Assembly (NCBI RefSeq): GCF_000275845.1
Contig: NW_006766883.1
Span: forward strand, 2,315,843 to 2,379,842
DNA length: 64,000 nucleotides
Direction of reading: 5' to 3'
From: Dichomitus squalens LYAD-421 SS1
Taxonomy: Eukaryota > Basidiomycota > Agaricomycetes > Polyporales > Polyporaceae
Positions 1 to 9,929 of this stretch are shown piece after piece. Made by a program: the position numbers and the translations under genes. Below the pieces are notes generated by a model. That model worked only from the letters and a program-made list of their open reading frames with translations. It was not told the origin of the DNA and did no database searches. How positions within the stretch are numbered: the stretch's first letter is position 1; the number at the start of each line of letters is the position of its first letter.

Positions 1-39
1 CGCGGACGATCGTCCTGGCCCCAGACCATCCAATCCTGC

Positions 40-1009
40 TACAGCTGGTTGCGAAATTTATGCCCGACCAACTCCGACGCAGTTTCGACCACGGAAAAAT
101 CGAAAAAATCGAAAAAATCAAACAATTCATGCACTCGCGATTCTGCTCCCCTGTGTTCTATAAACTTTCCATAACCCCTATAGCAGCGAGTACGAGACCT
201 CACGAACTTGAGTGGAGAGCGTAGGACTCCTGGTTCCCGACTTGTGCCCTTCGAGGGAAATCACTAGAAGCTCCCTATGGGCGATGAGGTTTCTCGCTCA
301 GGCCGCCGCATCTGCGCACCGCCTTGCAACGTCACTTATGAAAGTATATGGCTCATTGAGAGTAGGTTTTGTGGGTTTATAGGAAGATGTTACACATTCT
401 CAGCCAGAGCAGTAGGCAGTCTGCCTCCTGGCTCTTGCCAGCGCATCAAGCGCCGGAAGAGGTTCAGACATCGGCATATCTTCGTAACTCTCATGGGCTT
501 CAATGTCGTTTCGCCGCTCTGATATCTATAAAAAAAGTATTTATAGGTGCTCTTGATACCTTTCCAGTGCGAACTTCGTCAGCAGACACATCATCAACAC
601 TATGCAATGCCGACAGAGGCAGTGTTTGAGTAGCATCTAGTTCCAGCTTTCTCGAAGCACCCTTGCCACGCAGCTGTCTGTAGTAGCCTATACGGACCAT
701 CAACACCGTCTTTTAGGTGAATTGCTGTCCAAATTCTGTCTCTTCCGTTCTTGAGAGCCTGTCTGTTCGCTCCAGCCTACTTGCTCAAAGTAGCGCTTGT
801 GAGGTCCTTGCAAAGAGCCTTCTACGAACGTCGTGGATCACCCTTGTTCATAATGTTTCAGGCTCTTATGGACCCAGAAGGGTCGAATACCTTGTGGTCT
901 AGGTGTTTGATAGTGCAGGGCGATTTATGGAATTTGTTTCATTTTACGATGCAGAAAGTGCGCGAGCGTCGTTCGGAGTCGGCCGGCATAAATTTCGCAA
1001 CCAGCTGTA
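40..1009. mobile_element. Non-autonomous terminal-inverted-repeat DNA element
   Basis: The ends are inverted copies of each other. The left end at about 40-77 begins TACAGCTGGTTGCGAAATTT, and the right end at about 972-1009 finishes with its reverse complement. Over about 38 bases only a few positions differ. If the outermost TA is the target duplication, the element runs from 42 to 1007 with TIRs starting CAGCTGG, as in Tc1/mariner-type elements. I see no transposase reading frame inside, only short frames without recognisable motifs, so it would be a non-autonomous derivative. The class assignment is inference. Confidence 0.55.
526..1009 (+). repeat. Direct repeat, copy 1
   Basis: About 484 bases are repeated almost perfectly at 2035-2517. 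I see only single-base differences, such as one A more in the A-run near 531 and a g/a change in the segment before the shared sequence CCTATACGGACC. This copy is the 3' half of the inverted-repeat element above, including its right terminal repeat. Confidence 0.9.
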
Positions 1010-1879
1010 CTCGGATGACTCCCTGTCATTCTTGCACTCTTGCTCGCGCTTGAAACCGTCACGCTTCTGGTCATCCTGCTTCAAGACTTGATAGGGCCCT
1101 TGTGCGCTGCACCGTCACCCCTCTAGGGTCGCTACACATCTGCACCAGCAATCCGTCCTTGCATCGTCTCTTCTTACTTGACTTGGAATGGACGATCCCC
1201 GCGAAGTGTTGTCAAGCTGATATCCGCATGCGACCCTTCTGCTCTGTCGCAACGCACCGTACCTCCCGTCTCCTCGTCCCGCTCGTCGCTACTAGCTATA
1301 CTCCCCGTCTGGATGCCGCATCAACGAGTCACCCAATGGCAAGCTACACAGGGTCCTCTAAGGCTCGATCTTGCAACGACTGGTGAAGGGTAAATCTCAG
1401 TATGGTGAGTCTTCTCTGCGTCTCTCTCATCCCTTGCCCTTGTGTAGGCTGTCGCGGTACGAGTTCAAGGACGTCGGACGTCCATGAAGGCATATCCATG
1501 GCGGCAATGGCCGGACGACGAAGTAGCAGGCTCGAGCGGGCAGCCAAAGCTGTCGGCTTACCTTTGGAATGGTGATCTGCCGCGAGGGTGTTGACCGGAT
1601 ATCCCGTAGGGGGATGGAGTGGTATGTCGTCGACTGCTCCACACAGACAATATATTTCATATGGGCGTGTCCGTTCTCCGAGTTGCATCTGCGCGACGTC
1701 GTCGATCGTCTGCGCTCACCCCCCAAGTGAACATGTGCATTGGAGTCCGTCAGGATTGGTCGTCGTGGGCCTGCATCGAAGCGCGATCGCGACGCATCGC
1801 ACTGCCGAATATGTCCAAATCTCCTGCCGACGTGGTCCCGGAACTGCCAGAGCGGCAGAAAGGAACATATGCATATCAA
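1010..1879. other. Unassigned sequence between repeat and gap
   Basis: There are only short overlapping open frames on both strands, none with a recognisable motif or a consistent exon-intron structure. I see no gene, RNA or clear repeat here. Confidence 0.4.
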
Positions 1880-2034
1880 NNNNNNNNNNNNNNNNNNNNN
1901 NNNNNNNNNNNNNNNNNNNNNNNNNNNNNNNNNNNNNNNNNNNNNNNNNNNNNNNNNNNNNNNNNNNNNNNNNNNNNNNNNNNNNNNNNNNNNNNNNNNN
2001 NNNNNNNNNNNNNNNNNNNNNNNNNNNNNNNNNN
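1880..2034. other. Assembly gap (155 N)
   Basis: A continuous run of N. The base immediately after it is the first base of repeat copy 2, so the gap edge coincides with a repeat boundary. Frames that read through it have no meaning. Confidence 0.99.
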
Positions 2035-2517
2035 CTATAAAAAAGTATTTATAGGTGCTCTTGATACCTTTCCAGTGCGAACTTCGTCAGCAGACACATC
2101 ATCAACACTATGCAATGCCGACAGAGGCAGTGTTTGAGTAGCATCTAGTTCCAGCTTTCTCGAAGCACCCTTGCCACGCAGCTGTCTGTAATAGCCTATA
2201 CGGACCATCAACACCGTCTTTTAGGTGAATTGCTGTCCAAATTCTGTCTCTTCCGTTCTTGAGAGCCTGTCTGTTCGCTCCAGCCTACTTGCTCAAAGTA
2301 GCGCCTGTGAGGTCCTTGCAAAGAGCCTTCTACGAACGTCGTGGATCACCCTTGTTCATAATGTTTCAGGCTCTTATGGACCCAGAAGGGTCGAATACCT
2401 TGTGGTCTAGGTGTTTGATAGTGCAGGGCGATTTATGGAATTTGTTTCATTTTACGATGCAGAAAGTGCGCGAGCGTCGTTCGGAGTCGGCCGGCATAAA
2501 TTTCGCAACCAGCTGTA
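2035..2517 (+). repeat. Direct repeat, copy 2
   Basis: Near-identical to 526-1009, starting at the gap edge. Its terminal sequence (AATTTCGCAACCAGCTGTA) is immediately followed by a second degenerate copy (AATTTCGCGACCAGCTGTA) ending at about 2536, so the TIR end is present twice in tandem. Confidence 0.9.
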
Positions 2518-2536
2518 AATTTCGCGACCAGCTGTA

Positions 2537-2921
2537 TATTCACCGTCCTGTTGAGATCCATCAAGTGATATGTGTTTCCTCAGACCGCTGACTGACTCCG
2601 GGACATCCGAGCCTAAAGCTTCACGCCGTCGCGATGGAGCCACGTATTGTATGCCTCTTCGTAGGAAGAGCATGGGAATGGCCGTACTAATGGCCGTGTC
2701 AAGACTGGTCAGACTCGTACTTGCTAGTCGACGCCTTCCCTTGACAAGAATACTTGCGTTCCTCTACGGAGACGCCATCTCAAGGACATCACGTGCCAGG
2801 CGGAAGCGGCGGAATTGGCAAAGAAGGGCGTCTGCATTGTAGAAGACTTCCTCCCGTGCATCCTCTACCACTTTACTTACAGTCCACCTCACGGCGATAT
2901 CAAGACCACTCAAAGCCGCCA
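2537..2921 (+). other. Upstream region of the methionine aminopeptidase gene
   Basis: Non-coding sequence between the repeat and the MetAP2 start codon. It should contain the promoter and 5' leader. No clear TATA box or other site could be assigned. Confidence 0.4.
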
Positions 2922-4750
2922 ATGATTGCTCCCATAGAGCATAAGCCAGACGAAGTCCCGCCTACCGCGCTGGACGCAGAGGAGGCGGATGATGCCGAGG
3001 ACGGAGAGCCTGAGACGCAAGGCGCGGGAGGTGCGTGCTCGGTGGCTGAAAGTCCAAACAGCTCTCACCTCGCATTCCTGGATTGAACGTCAATCCTCTG
3101 CAATTACACGGTGACATTCGCAGGCGAGGGCAAGAAGAAAAAGAAAAAGAAGAAGTCCAAGAAGAAGAAAGTCGAGCAGACCGAGCCGCCCACCATCGGA
3201 CTGTCCAAGCTCTTCCCCGACGGGAAGTACCCCGAGGGCGAGACCCAGGAGTACAAGGACGAGTACGCACCCTTCCCTGCCTGCACACGAACAGAGCACC
3301 CGGGTTCTGACGGTGCGCCGCGGCCACGCGCAGTAATGCCTTCCGCACGACGTCCGAAGAGAAGCGGTACGACGAGCAGATGGCGATGGAGGACCCTGAG
3401 GTGACGTACAACCACATCCGGCGGGCGGCGGAGGTGCACCGGCAGGTGCGCCAGTACGCGCGCAAGTTCATCAAGCCCGGCATGCGCATGATCGACATCG
3501 CGAACGGCATCGAGGACGGCGTGCGCGCGCTCGTCGAGGAGGACGGGCTCGATTCGGGGGTCGGGTTCCCCACAGGGCTCAGCCTCAACCATTGCGCGGC
3601 ACACTATACGCCAAACCCGGGCGACACATCTGGTGCGTGTCCGCTGAGATACGTACGAGGCTCCACGGCCGTCCGTCTGTGTGGGATGGTGGAGCGAGGG
3701 CTGACGGTGCTTCTCGGCAGTCCTGGGCGAGAAGGACGTGCTGAAGGTCGATATTGGGGTCCATGTCAAGGGGCGGATTTGTGATTCGGCGTTCACGCTG
3801 ACGTTCGATCCCACGTACGAGAAGCTGCTCGAGGCGGTCAAGGCTGCTACAGACACCGGCGTCCGAGTAAGTATTCCCAGGTCATGCACTCACGTCGCTC
3901 GCAGATACTGACGGCGGCTGGCCACCGGCGTTGGTCACCAGGAAGCAGGCATCGATGTGCGGTTAGGCGAGCTTGCCGGATACATCCAAGAAACGATGGA
4001 GTCGTACGAGGTTGAGGTAAACGGCAAGGTGTTGCCTGGTGAGTAGTTGGTAGCTTGTGCACCTGAAGAACCTAATTGGGCTTTCCTCTGCCAGTCAAGC
4101 CGATCGATAACCTCAGCGGCCACTCTATCAACCTCTATCAAATACACGGCGGAAAGTCTGTGCTCCTGGTGAAGAACGACGACCAGACAAAGATGGAAGA
4201 GGGCGAGTACTTCGCGATTGAGACCTTCGGATCTACTGGTCGCGGCAAGGTGATCGAGCAAGGCGAGGTCTCACATTACGCCCGTCGTGTGGATGCCCCC
4301 CACGTTCCTCTTCGGTATGGCATATGCCAAGGCTGTACTACAAGCTTGGAATCTGACCGGTCACAATGCTCCCAGTCTGACGTCGGCGAAGTCTCTGCTG
4401 CAATCGATCAACAAAAATTTCGGCACGCTTCCTTGGTGTCGAAGGTACCTGGAGCGCGCGGGGGAGAGCAGATACCTTCTCGCGGTGGGTCACGGCGCTG
4501 CGCGGCATTGCATTGTGAACTTTGTTCAAACATCCCTCCGCAGCTCAACCATTTGGTCTCACAAGGCATCGTCCAAGACTATCCACCGCTCTGTGATGTC
4601 CGTGGATCTATGACAGCACAATTTGTATATGTTCCTACAATGCTTTTGCGATTGCGAGAGACGGAAGGACTGATGATGGTTCCACAGGAGCATACCATTC
4701 TACTCCGCCCGACACGGAAGGAGATCGTCAGTCGGGGTGATGACTACTAG
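2922..4750 (+). CDS. MAP2: Methionine aminopeptidase 2
   Basis: Cobalt/manganese-dependent cytosolic enzyme that removes the initiator methionine from nascent proteins. The model has nine exons: 2922-3030, 3124-3262, 3334-3632, 3721-3866, 3942-4038, 4095-4314, 4376-4484, 4544-4624 and 4688-4750. All introns are GT-AG and the model gives 420 residues, normal for the family. An acidic N-terminus is followed by the lysine-rich block [13 protein letters not shown] that is typical of type 2 enzymes (ribosome-associated region). The catalytic domain keeps the substrate-binding histidine in AAHYTPN. It also keeps the metal ligands: Asp in KVDIGVH, Asp in RICDSAF, His in SGHSI, Glu in IETFGSTG and Glu in EHTILL. 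It ends in SRGDDY. The start is the first in-frame ATG before the acidic region. Intact and ordinary. Confidence 0.96.
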
Positions 4751-5150
4751 CACCGCGAGAGTACTGAGCAGATGACAAGGGGCACGAGGTCTCAATGGCG
4801 GAGGTCCGGGCGGCAGCGCCATGTCACTGGACGTCAATGGGCGGTATCGCGAGAAAGGGCGTATTACAGGGCACGCAGTTGTACCAGTACTGTACGAGAA
4901 CAGACGGGAACAGTGTTTTGCCACAACGCTCACAGCGGCCGATTCTCGGACTGTTCCTTATTCACATGTGAATTGCCGTGTTTGGGTGATCGAGTGCCTC
5001 GCTCGCGCCTACGTCCATTCTCCAACACTTCTCACTTTGTCTCCCTCTCGTCTCCCCACTTGCCCACCTTGCCTTTAACACGCTACAACGTTCTGGCACG
5101 GCCTCGCCGTCTCCCTTGAGGCCCATCACGTCTGTCCATACAGTATAGCC
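4751..5150 (+). other. Intergenic region, MetAP2 3' end to esterase promoter
   Basis: About 400 bases with a pyrimidine-rich stretch at about 5030-5080 just before the next start codon, as is common in fungal promoters. No gene seen. Confidence 0.4.
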
Positions 5151-7696
5151 ATGCGTTGGTTTCTGTCGCGCGCGGCCCCCGACGTCACGGAGCCAGAGGA
5201 GCCCAAGCCCTCTGTCCTCACAAGGCTCTCCGCGGACATAACGGCCGATGTCGCTCTGCCCCGAGAGGCGTTGCGCCATTTTGAACGTCCTTCCGAGGCC
5301 TTACCGCCGTCGTCGCGCGTCGGAGATCCGAAGGTCAAACAGCGGAAGAACGAGCCGATGAGGCTATGGGAGCTCTGGAAGTATGGTGCATTCGCCGCGA
5401 TGAAAGGTGCGTTCTTCTCCCTCGGTCAGTCTTCGAGCGAGACCTCTGTGCCGCCCCTTGCAAGAGTTCTCTGACAAGATCTCGCCCTGACACGTTGCGT
5501 GAGCGAATGCGGGGTGCCATATGAGGCCGCTTCGCCATTCAGTCCGCATGACGCGCACCTGGGCTTCGCTGCTCGCTCGTCGTCGAACCCGATTCTGACC
5601 GCATGTATCCACTCCTAGCCACCACTCTCGCCGCGGACGTCGTCTCACATCAGATATGGGGTCCTCGACGCAAGTCCTGGGGTATCGAGATGACGCTGCT
5701 GTCGAGTATCATGAGGGGCGTGAGCCGCTACTCATATTTGACAGACATTGTGAGTATCACTCTATCAAAAGTCGCCGGGTTGGTGTTGACCGCGGGACCA
5801 GGGAACCATACGCATGCTGATGAACATCGGCGGCCTCTGTCCGGTGCCGTCGGATGCGCTCGTCACCCCTGTAACGTTCCAAGTGCGGAAACGCAAGCTC
5901 CGGGGGATACTCGAAGAGTTCGATGCTGTCGAAACCGGCAATCGCGAACTCTCAGGCGAATGGGTGGTTGGGAAGAAGACATGGAGACGGCTGCAAGCGG
6001 AATGGCGTGCTCGGAAACAAGGCGAACCCACTGGTCCTGCACCTGGCAGCGGTAAGCGGAAGGAGCGTATAGTGCTGTACCTGCATGGTGGTACGTCTTC
6101 TAGCATTTCCCTACCTCTGCCATGCTCAGGCTTGGCGCATACAGGCGCATACTACATGTTCAGTGCTGCTACTCACCGACTCTTAACTATAACCCTCTCA
6201 AAGCATCTTGACGCACGTCTGTTTGGTAGGCACCCTCTCTTCCGTCTTTGCATAGCCTAGTGACTCACGACGTTGCAGCGTTGGACTACCGCTTAGCTCC
6301 AGAAACTCGGTTCCCGGGACCTTTGCACGACGCGGTCTCGTGTTATCTCAGGCTCATCGACGATTTGCACATTCCTCCAGAGAACATCGTCATCGCTGGA
6401 GATAGCGCCGGTGGCGGTCTCACTCTTGCACTTCTTATGTACCTGAGAGACAACGACTATCCATTACCTTCCGGGGCCATACTCATATCGCCTTGGGTTG
6501 GTGAGTGATTGTCCACTCCTGGCGCAGAGCCGGACACTGATGCATCGCTCTTGTAGACCTCACGATGAGTTGCGAGTCGTGGGACAGCAACGCTGACTAT
6601 GACATTGTACCGATGCCTCAACCCGGTGACCACCTCAATCCCATCTTGTGTTACCTCGGAGAGCATATGGAGAAATATCTGACCCATCCATACGCAAGCC
6701 CATTGTTTGGCGACTTCAAGGGTCTACCTCCCTTGCTCATTCAAGCTGGTGAAGCTGAGGTACTCCGGGACGAGATCACACTTCTTGCGCACAAAGCATC
6801 GCTAGCCGGAGTAGAAGTGCGGTACGAGCTGTACGAAGACATGGTAAGCCGGCATAATTGCGGCGCGTTCATAAACTTATATCTTCCAGGTCCATGTATT
6901 CCAATCCTTGCCTTTCCTCGAAGCCGCCGAGTACGCCTTCAGGTCCTGTGCCGAGTTCGTATGGAAGTTCCTGCCCCAGTGCCAAGCTCGTACTCCGCAG
7001 TACTTTGGAACGTCAGCAGAAAAGGGCCTTGAGAATGAGATCGACACCGATGCTGCTCGTGTCGTTCGAGGCGACGGTACCGAGACAGGCGAGGGTCGCG
7101 AGGCTATGGTCGAGACGCCGCCTAAGGAGATGGGTCGCACCGGGTCGTACCGGAAGATACACCCCACAAGTTCTGAACCGTCCACACCGAGTCTCGAAGA
7201 ACCAAGTTGGGAGAACATGTATGCGAACACTAGCTCCGATGACGAAGGAGACTTCGGGGATGGGGTGGTTCGCGTATATACGCCGCCTTCTCCGTCCCCA
7301 ACTTCGTCATCAATACTTCCTGGCGGTCAACGGCCGACGCTATCCAAAGCACCATCTTTCTCTCGTCTACGGGCGACGTTCACCGCAATTGCCGATGTCG
7401 CATCAGTATCGGCATCCAGCACCCTCCACATACCGGTTGCCCATTCTACACCTCCGTCGTCACCTGCTGCTCATTCCCGTCGAAGACATCGCATCTCGTC
7501 CATGAGCATGACATCGTCCTCGGAAGTACCACCCGAACCTACCATCCGTCGCTCACAGCGGAGTCATCCCGACGTTACGTCACTGTGCAAGTTGTGGTCT
7601 GAGGCCGGTCCAGCGAATCATACGAAGACCGTCAAGACTGAAGTAGTATCGAAACCCAGCGAAATGACACGTCAACCCTCCTTTCGTCAGGCATAG
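5151..7696 (+). CDS. HSL-type alpha/beta hydrolase (alpha/beta-hydrolase fold-3) with long C-terminal tail
   Basis: Probable esterase/lipase of the hormone-sensitive-lipase class. It starts MRWFLSRAAPD at 5151 and reads through several short introns. The oxyanion motif YLHGG lies at the end of the exon near 6085 and continues AYYMFSAATHR after a GT-AG intron. Then come LDYRLAPETRFP, the nucleophile motif GDSAGGG (near 6400), PPLLIQAGEAEVLRDE carrying the expected acid, and VHVFQ with the catalytic histidine near 6890. After the catalytic domain there are about 220 residues of low-complexity Ser/Pro/Thr-rich sequence (about 7020-7696) ending SFRQA, probably disordered and a possible phosphorylation region. 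The N-terminal region SWGIEMTLLSSIMRG resembles related fungal esterases that hydrolyse lipid or steryl esters. The substrate is not visible from sequence. Exon borders were checked by reading frame only. Confidence 0.85.
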
Positions 7697-8296
7697 CGCT
7701 TCAGGTTCATCTGGAACATCGTTCCGGTTCTCACACCTCGACCCCTGTCTGTTGACCTCTTGCTAGCTCCGCTCCGCATCCTCCACATCCTCTCTTCCGT
7801 CATCTGAACTCAGTGACGACTCGTCTGTGGTTCTGCAATTGCATGTCCGGATGGTCAGCCACTTCTACACGACTTTCTTCTTTCCACATACAGCCTCGAC
7901 AATGCGCCCGTCTCAATCACGATAATTCGCATTCAAGATATGTATATTAGCCGACAATGTTCCTGGTGTGCAAGATTGTGTGTTGTATCCTGTAGTGTCC
8001 CTTGCCACAAGTACTGCTACGTAGTGTAAATAATGTAATCAATCATTAACCCTTACATCTTATCGTCCCCTGGATACGCTGGTCTTCCAGTAGGCCGTCT
8101 GACGCACTCGAACAACTCTGCTCATAAAGATAATAGCCAAAGTTCGCGTAGCGGGCGATCGTATCCGCCCAGAGGGATGACGGAGTGATCCTCGGCCCGG
8201 GCCGCCGACCGGACGTGGTGATCGAAACGGAGCGCTGGATGGGGAGGTGCCAGGACGCCACGGGTCCGCGTGGTTCTCAAGCAACAGCCTACGACG
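7697..8296 (+). other. Intergenic region between esterase and ISC1-like gene
   Basis: About 600 bases; the first part is probably the esterase 3' UTR. No coding exon, RNA gene or repeat recognised. Confidence 0.4.
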
Positions 8297-9867
8297 ATGG
8301 CCGACGAGACCAGGCTGAAGCTCTTGACCTTTAACTGCTGGTACGTGTTCTACGGGCGTGAGCTATGTGGCAGACCCAACTCACTATGTCAAGGGGTCTG
8401 AAGTATGTTTCAAACTATCGAACAGAACGAATAAGGGCCATTGCGACCGCGCTCGCATCCTCGGACTACGATGTCATCACGCTGCAAGAGCTCTGGGTCT
8501 TCGCCGACTTCGAGTATGTGCGCGCAGCGGTATCCAAGCGTCTGCCGTTTTCCAAGTTCTTCTATAGGCAAGTACGGATGTTGGGTCAGCCTGCCCGTCG
8601 TAGCCATAGGTTGTATACTAAGTTGCCATTTTTTTTTACAGCGGGGCGCTCGGAGCAGGCCTGGTCATTTTCTCCCGGTTCCCAATCGTTGCTGCCACTA
8701 TCCATCCGTACTCTTTGAACGGCTCACCAGTCGACGTCGTTGGTGGCGATTGGTTCGTGGGCAAGGCAGCAGCTAGCATCATCTTCGCCCATCCCATCTT
8801 GGGGCAAGTGCAGCTTTACAATACTCACGTATAGCTACCCCATCCTCCCTGCAAGAATTGGCATGCTGACAGTCTCTCTATAGCTGTTTGCCAAAGGCGG
8901 AGACGAAGGTCCGGAACACCAGAGGGCGCACCGTCTCGTCAACGCCTGGGAGTTCGCCAAGCTCGCCAGGCAGTCCGCAGAGGTTGGCCGCTATGTCATC
9001 GCCTCGGGCGACTTCAACAGCGTCCCAGCGACGCTACCCATGAGCATCATCCGCGATCACGCGGGGCTCACCGACGCCTGGGTCGTCACCCACCCCAACA
9101 CCCCCGACCCCACTCTGAGCAATCTTCCGACGCCCCAAGACGCGATTCACATACACGGTGTGACCGCCGACTCGCCTCTGAACTCGTACTCTGCGGGCAA
9201 GCAGCTTGAGCCCCTCGCCCGCAAATTCCAGGGCAAGCGCCTCGACTACGTATTCTACCGCCAGCCAAGCAGCCTGCACGCAACCGCGCGCACTCCCGTG
9301 CTCCGGGCCGTGGACACACGCGTCGTGCTGACCGAGCGCGTGCCCGGGTACCCGTTCTCGTACTCGGACCACTTTGGGCTGGAGGCGACGTTCGAGATCG
9401 AGTCCCCGCAAGGCGGGGACGTCACGAACCCGGACAGCGTCGACATCCCTGCGCCCGCAGAGAGCAGGCGGGGCCCATCGTTTGCGATAAGCTCGCAGGC
9501 GAATCCTCAACCGGCGTTGTCGGCCCAGGACATCTCGGTCGAGTCGATCACTCAGGCCCTTACATCGCTCACCGCGCGCTACAGGTTCGCGCAGAACCAG
9601 GGCCGACAGCAACTGTTCGTCTTCTTGGTGTGCTTGTTCCTGCTCGTCGCCATCGTCGTCACGTCGGCGTGGTTCCCATTCTACATCAACCCAGTGCTAT
9701 ACTTGGTCACAGTCGCCGTCGCGTGGCTTGCCACGACGATGCTTTACCTCGGGTTCGTGTACGGCAATTGGGAGGTGAACGCGCTTACGAATATCATCGA
9801 GGAGCTCGAGCTGTATCGTGCATATCTCGAGGATGCTCGGCGGAACGCAGGCGGCTCACGGTCGTAG
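8297..9867 (+). CDS. ISC1: Inositol phosphosphingolipid phospholipase C (neutral sphingomyelinase family)
   Basis: Hydrolyses inositol phosphosphingolipids to ceramide. Four exons, 8297-8340, 8394-8567, 8642-8828 and 8884-9867, give 462 residues. The N-terminus LKLLTFNCW-GLKYVS is the start of the endonuclease/exonuclease/phosphatase fold. VITLQELW carries the Mg-binding Glu. After the second intron FFY-SGALGAGLVIFSRFPI matches neutral sphingomyelinases. YNTHLFAKGG, VIASGDFNS (Asp and Asn) and the catalytic His in SDHFGLEA follow. Two hydrophobic helices near the C-terminus (LFVFLVCLFLLVAIVVTSAW and LVTVAVAWLATTMLYLGFVY) should anchor it in the membrane, as in yeast Isc1. Intron 2 (8568-8641) begins with GC (TATAG|GCAAGT) rather than GT; only this reading restores the SGALG motif. 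Intact. Confidence 0.93.
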
Positions 9868-9929
9868 TGGGGGGCTACTGGACTATGTTCCTTGGGTACT
9901 CTGACTACGGATGTATAATCGTATTGCTA

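Noticed and set aside
1588..2137. Frames running through the N block
   Set aside because: They depend on unknown bases and have no meaning.
3124..3175. Lysine-rich tract as low-complexity artefact
   Set aside because: It is the expected basic N-terminal block of methionine aminopeptidase 2.
9034..9612. 192-codon minus-strand frame
   Set aside because: Antisense of the ISC1-like last exon.
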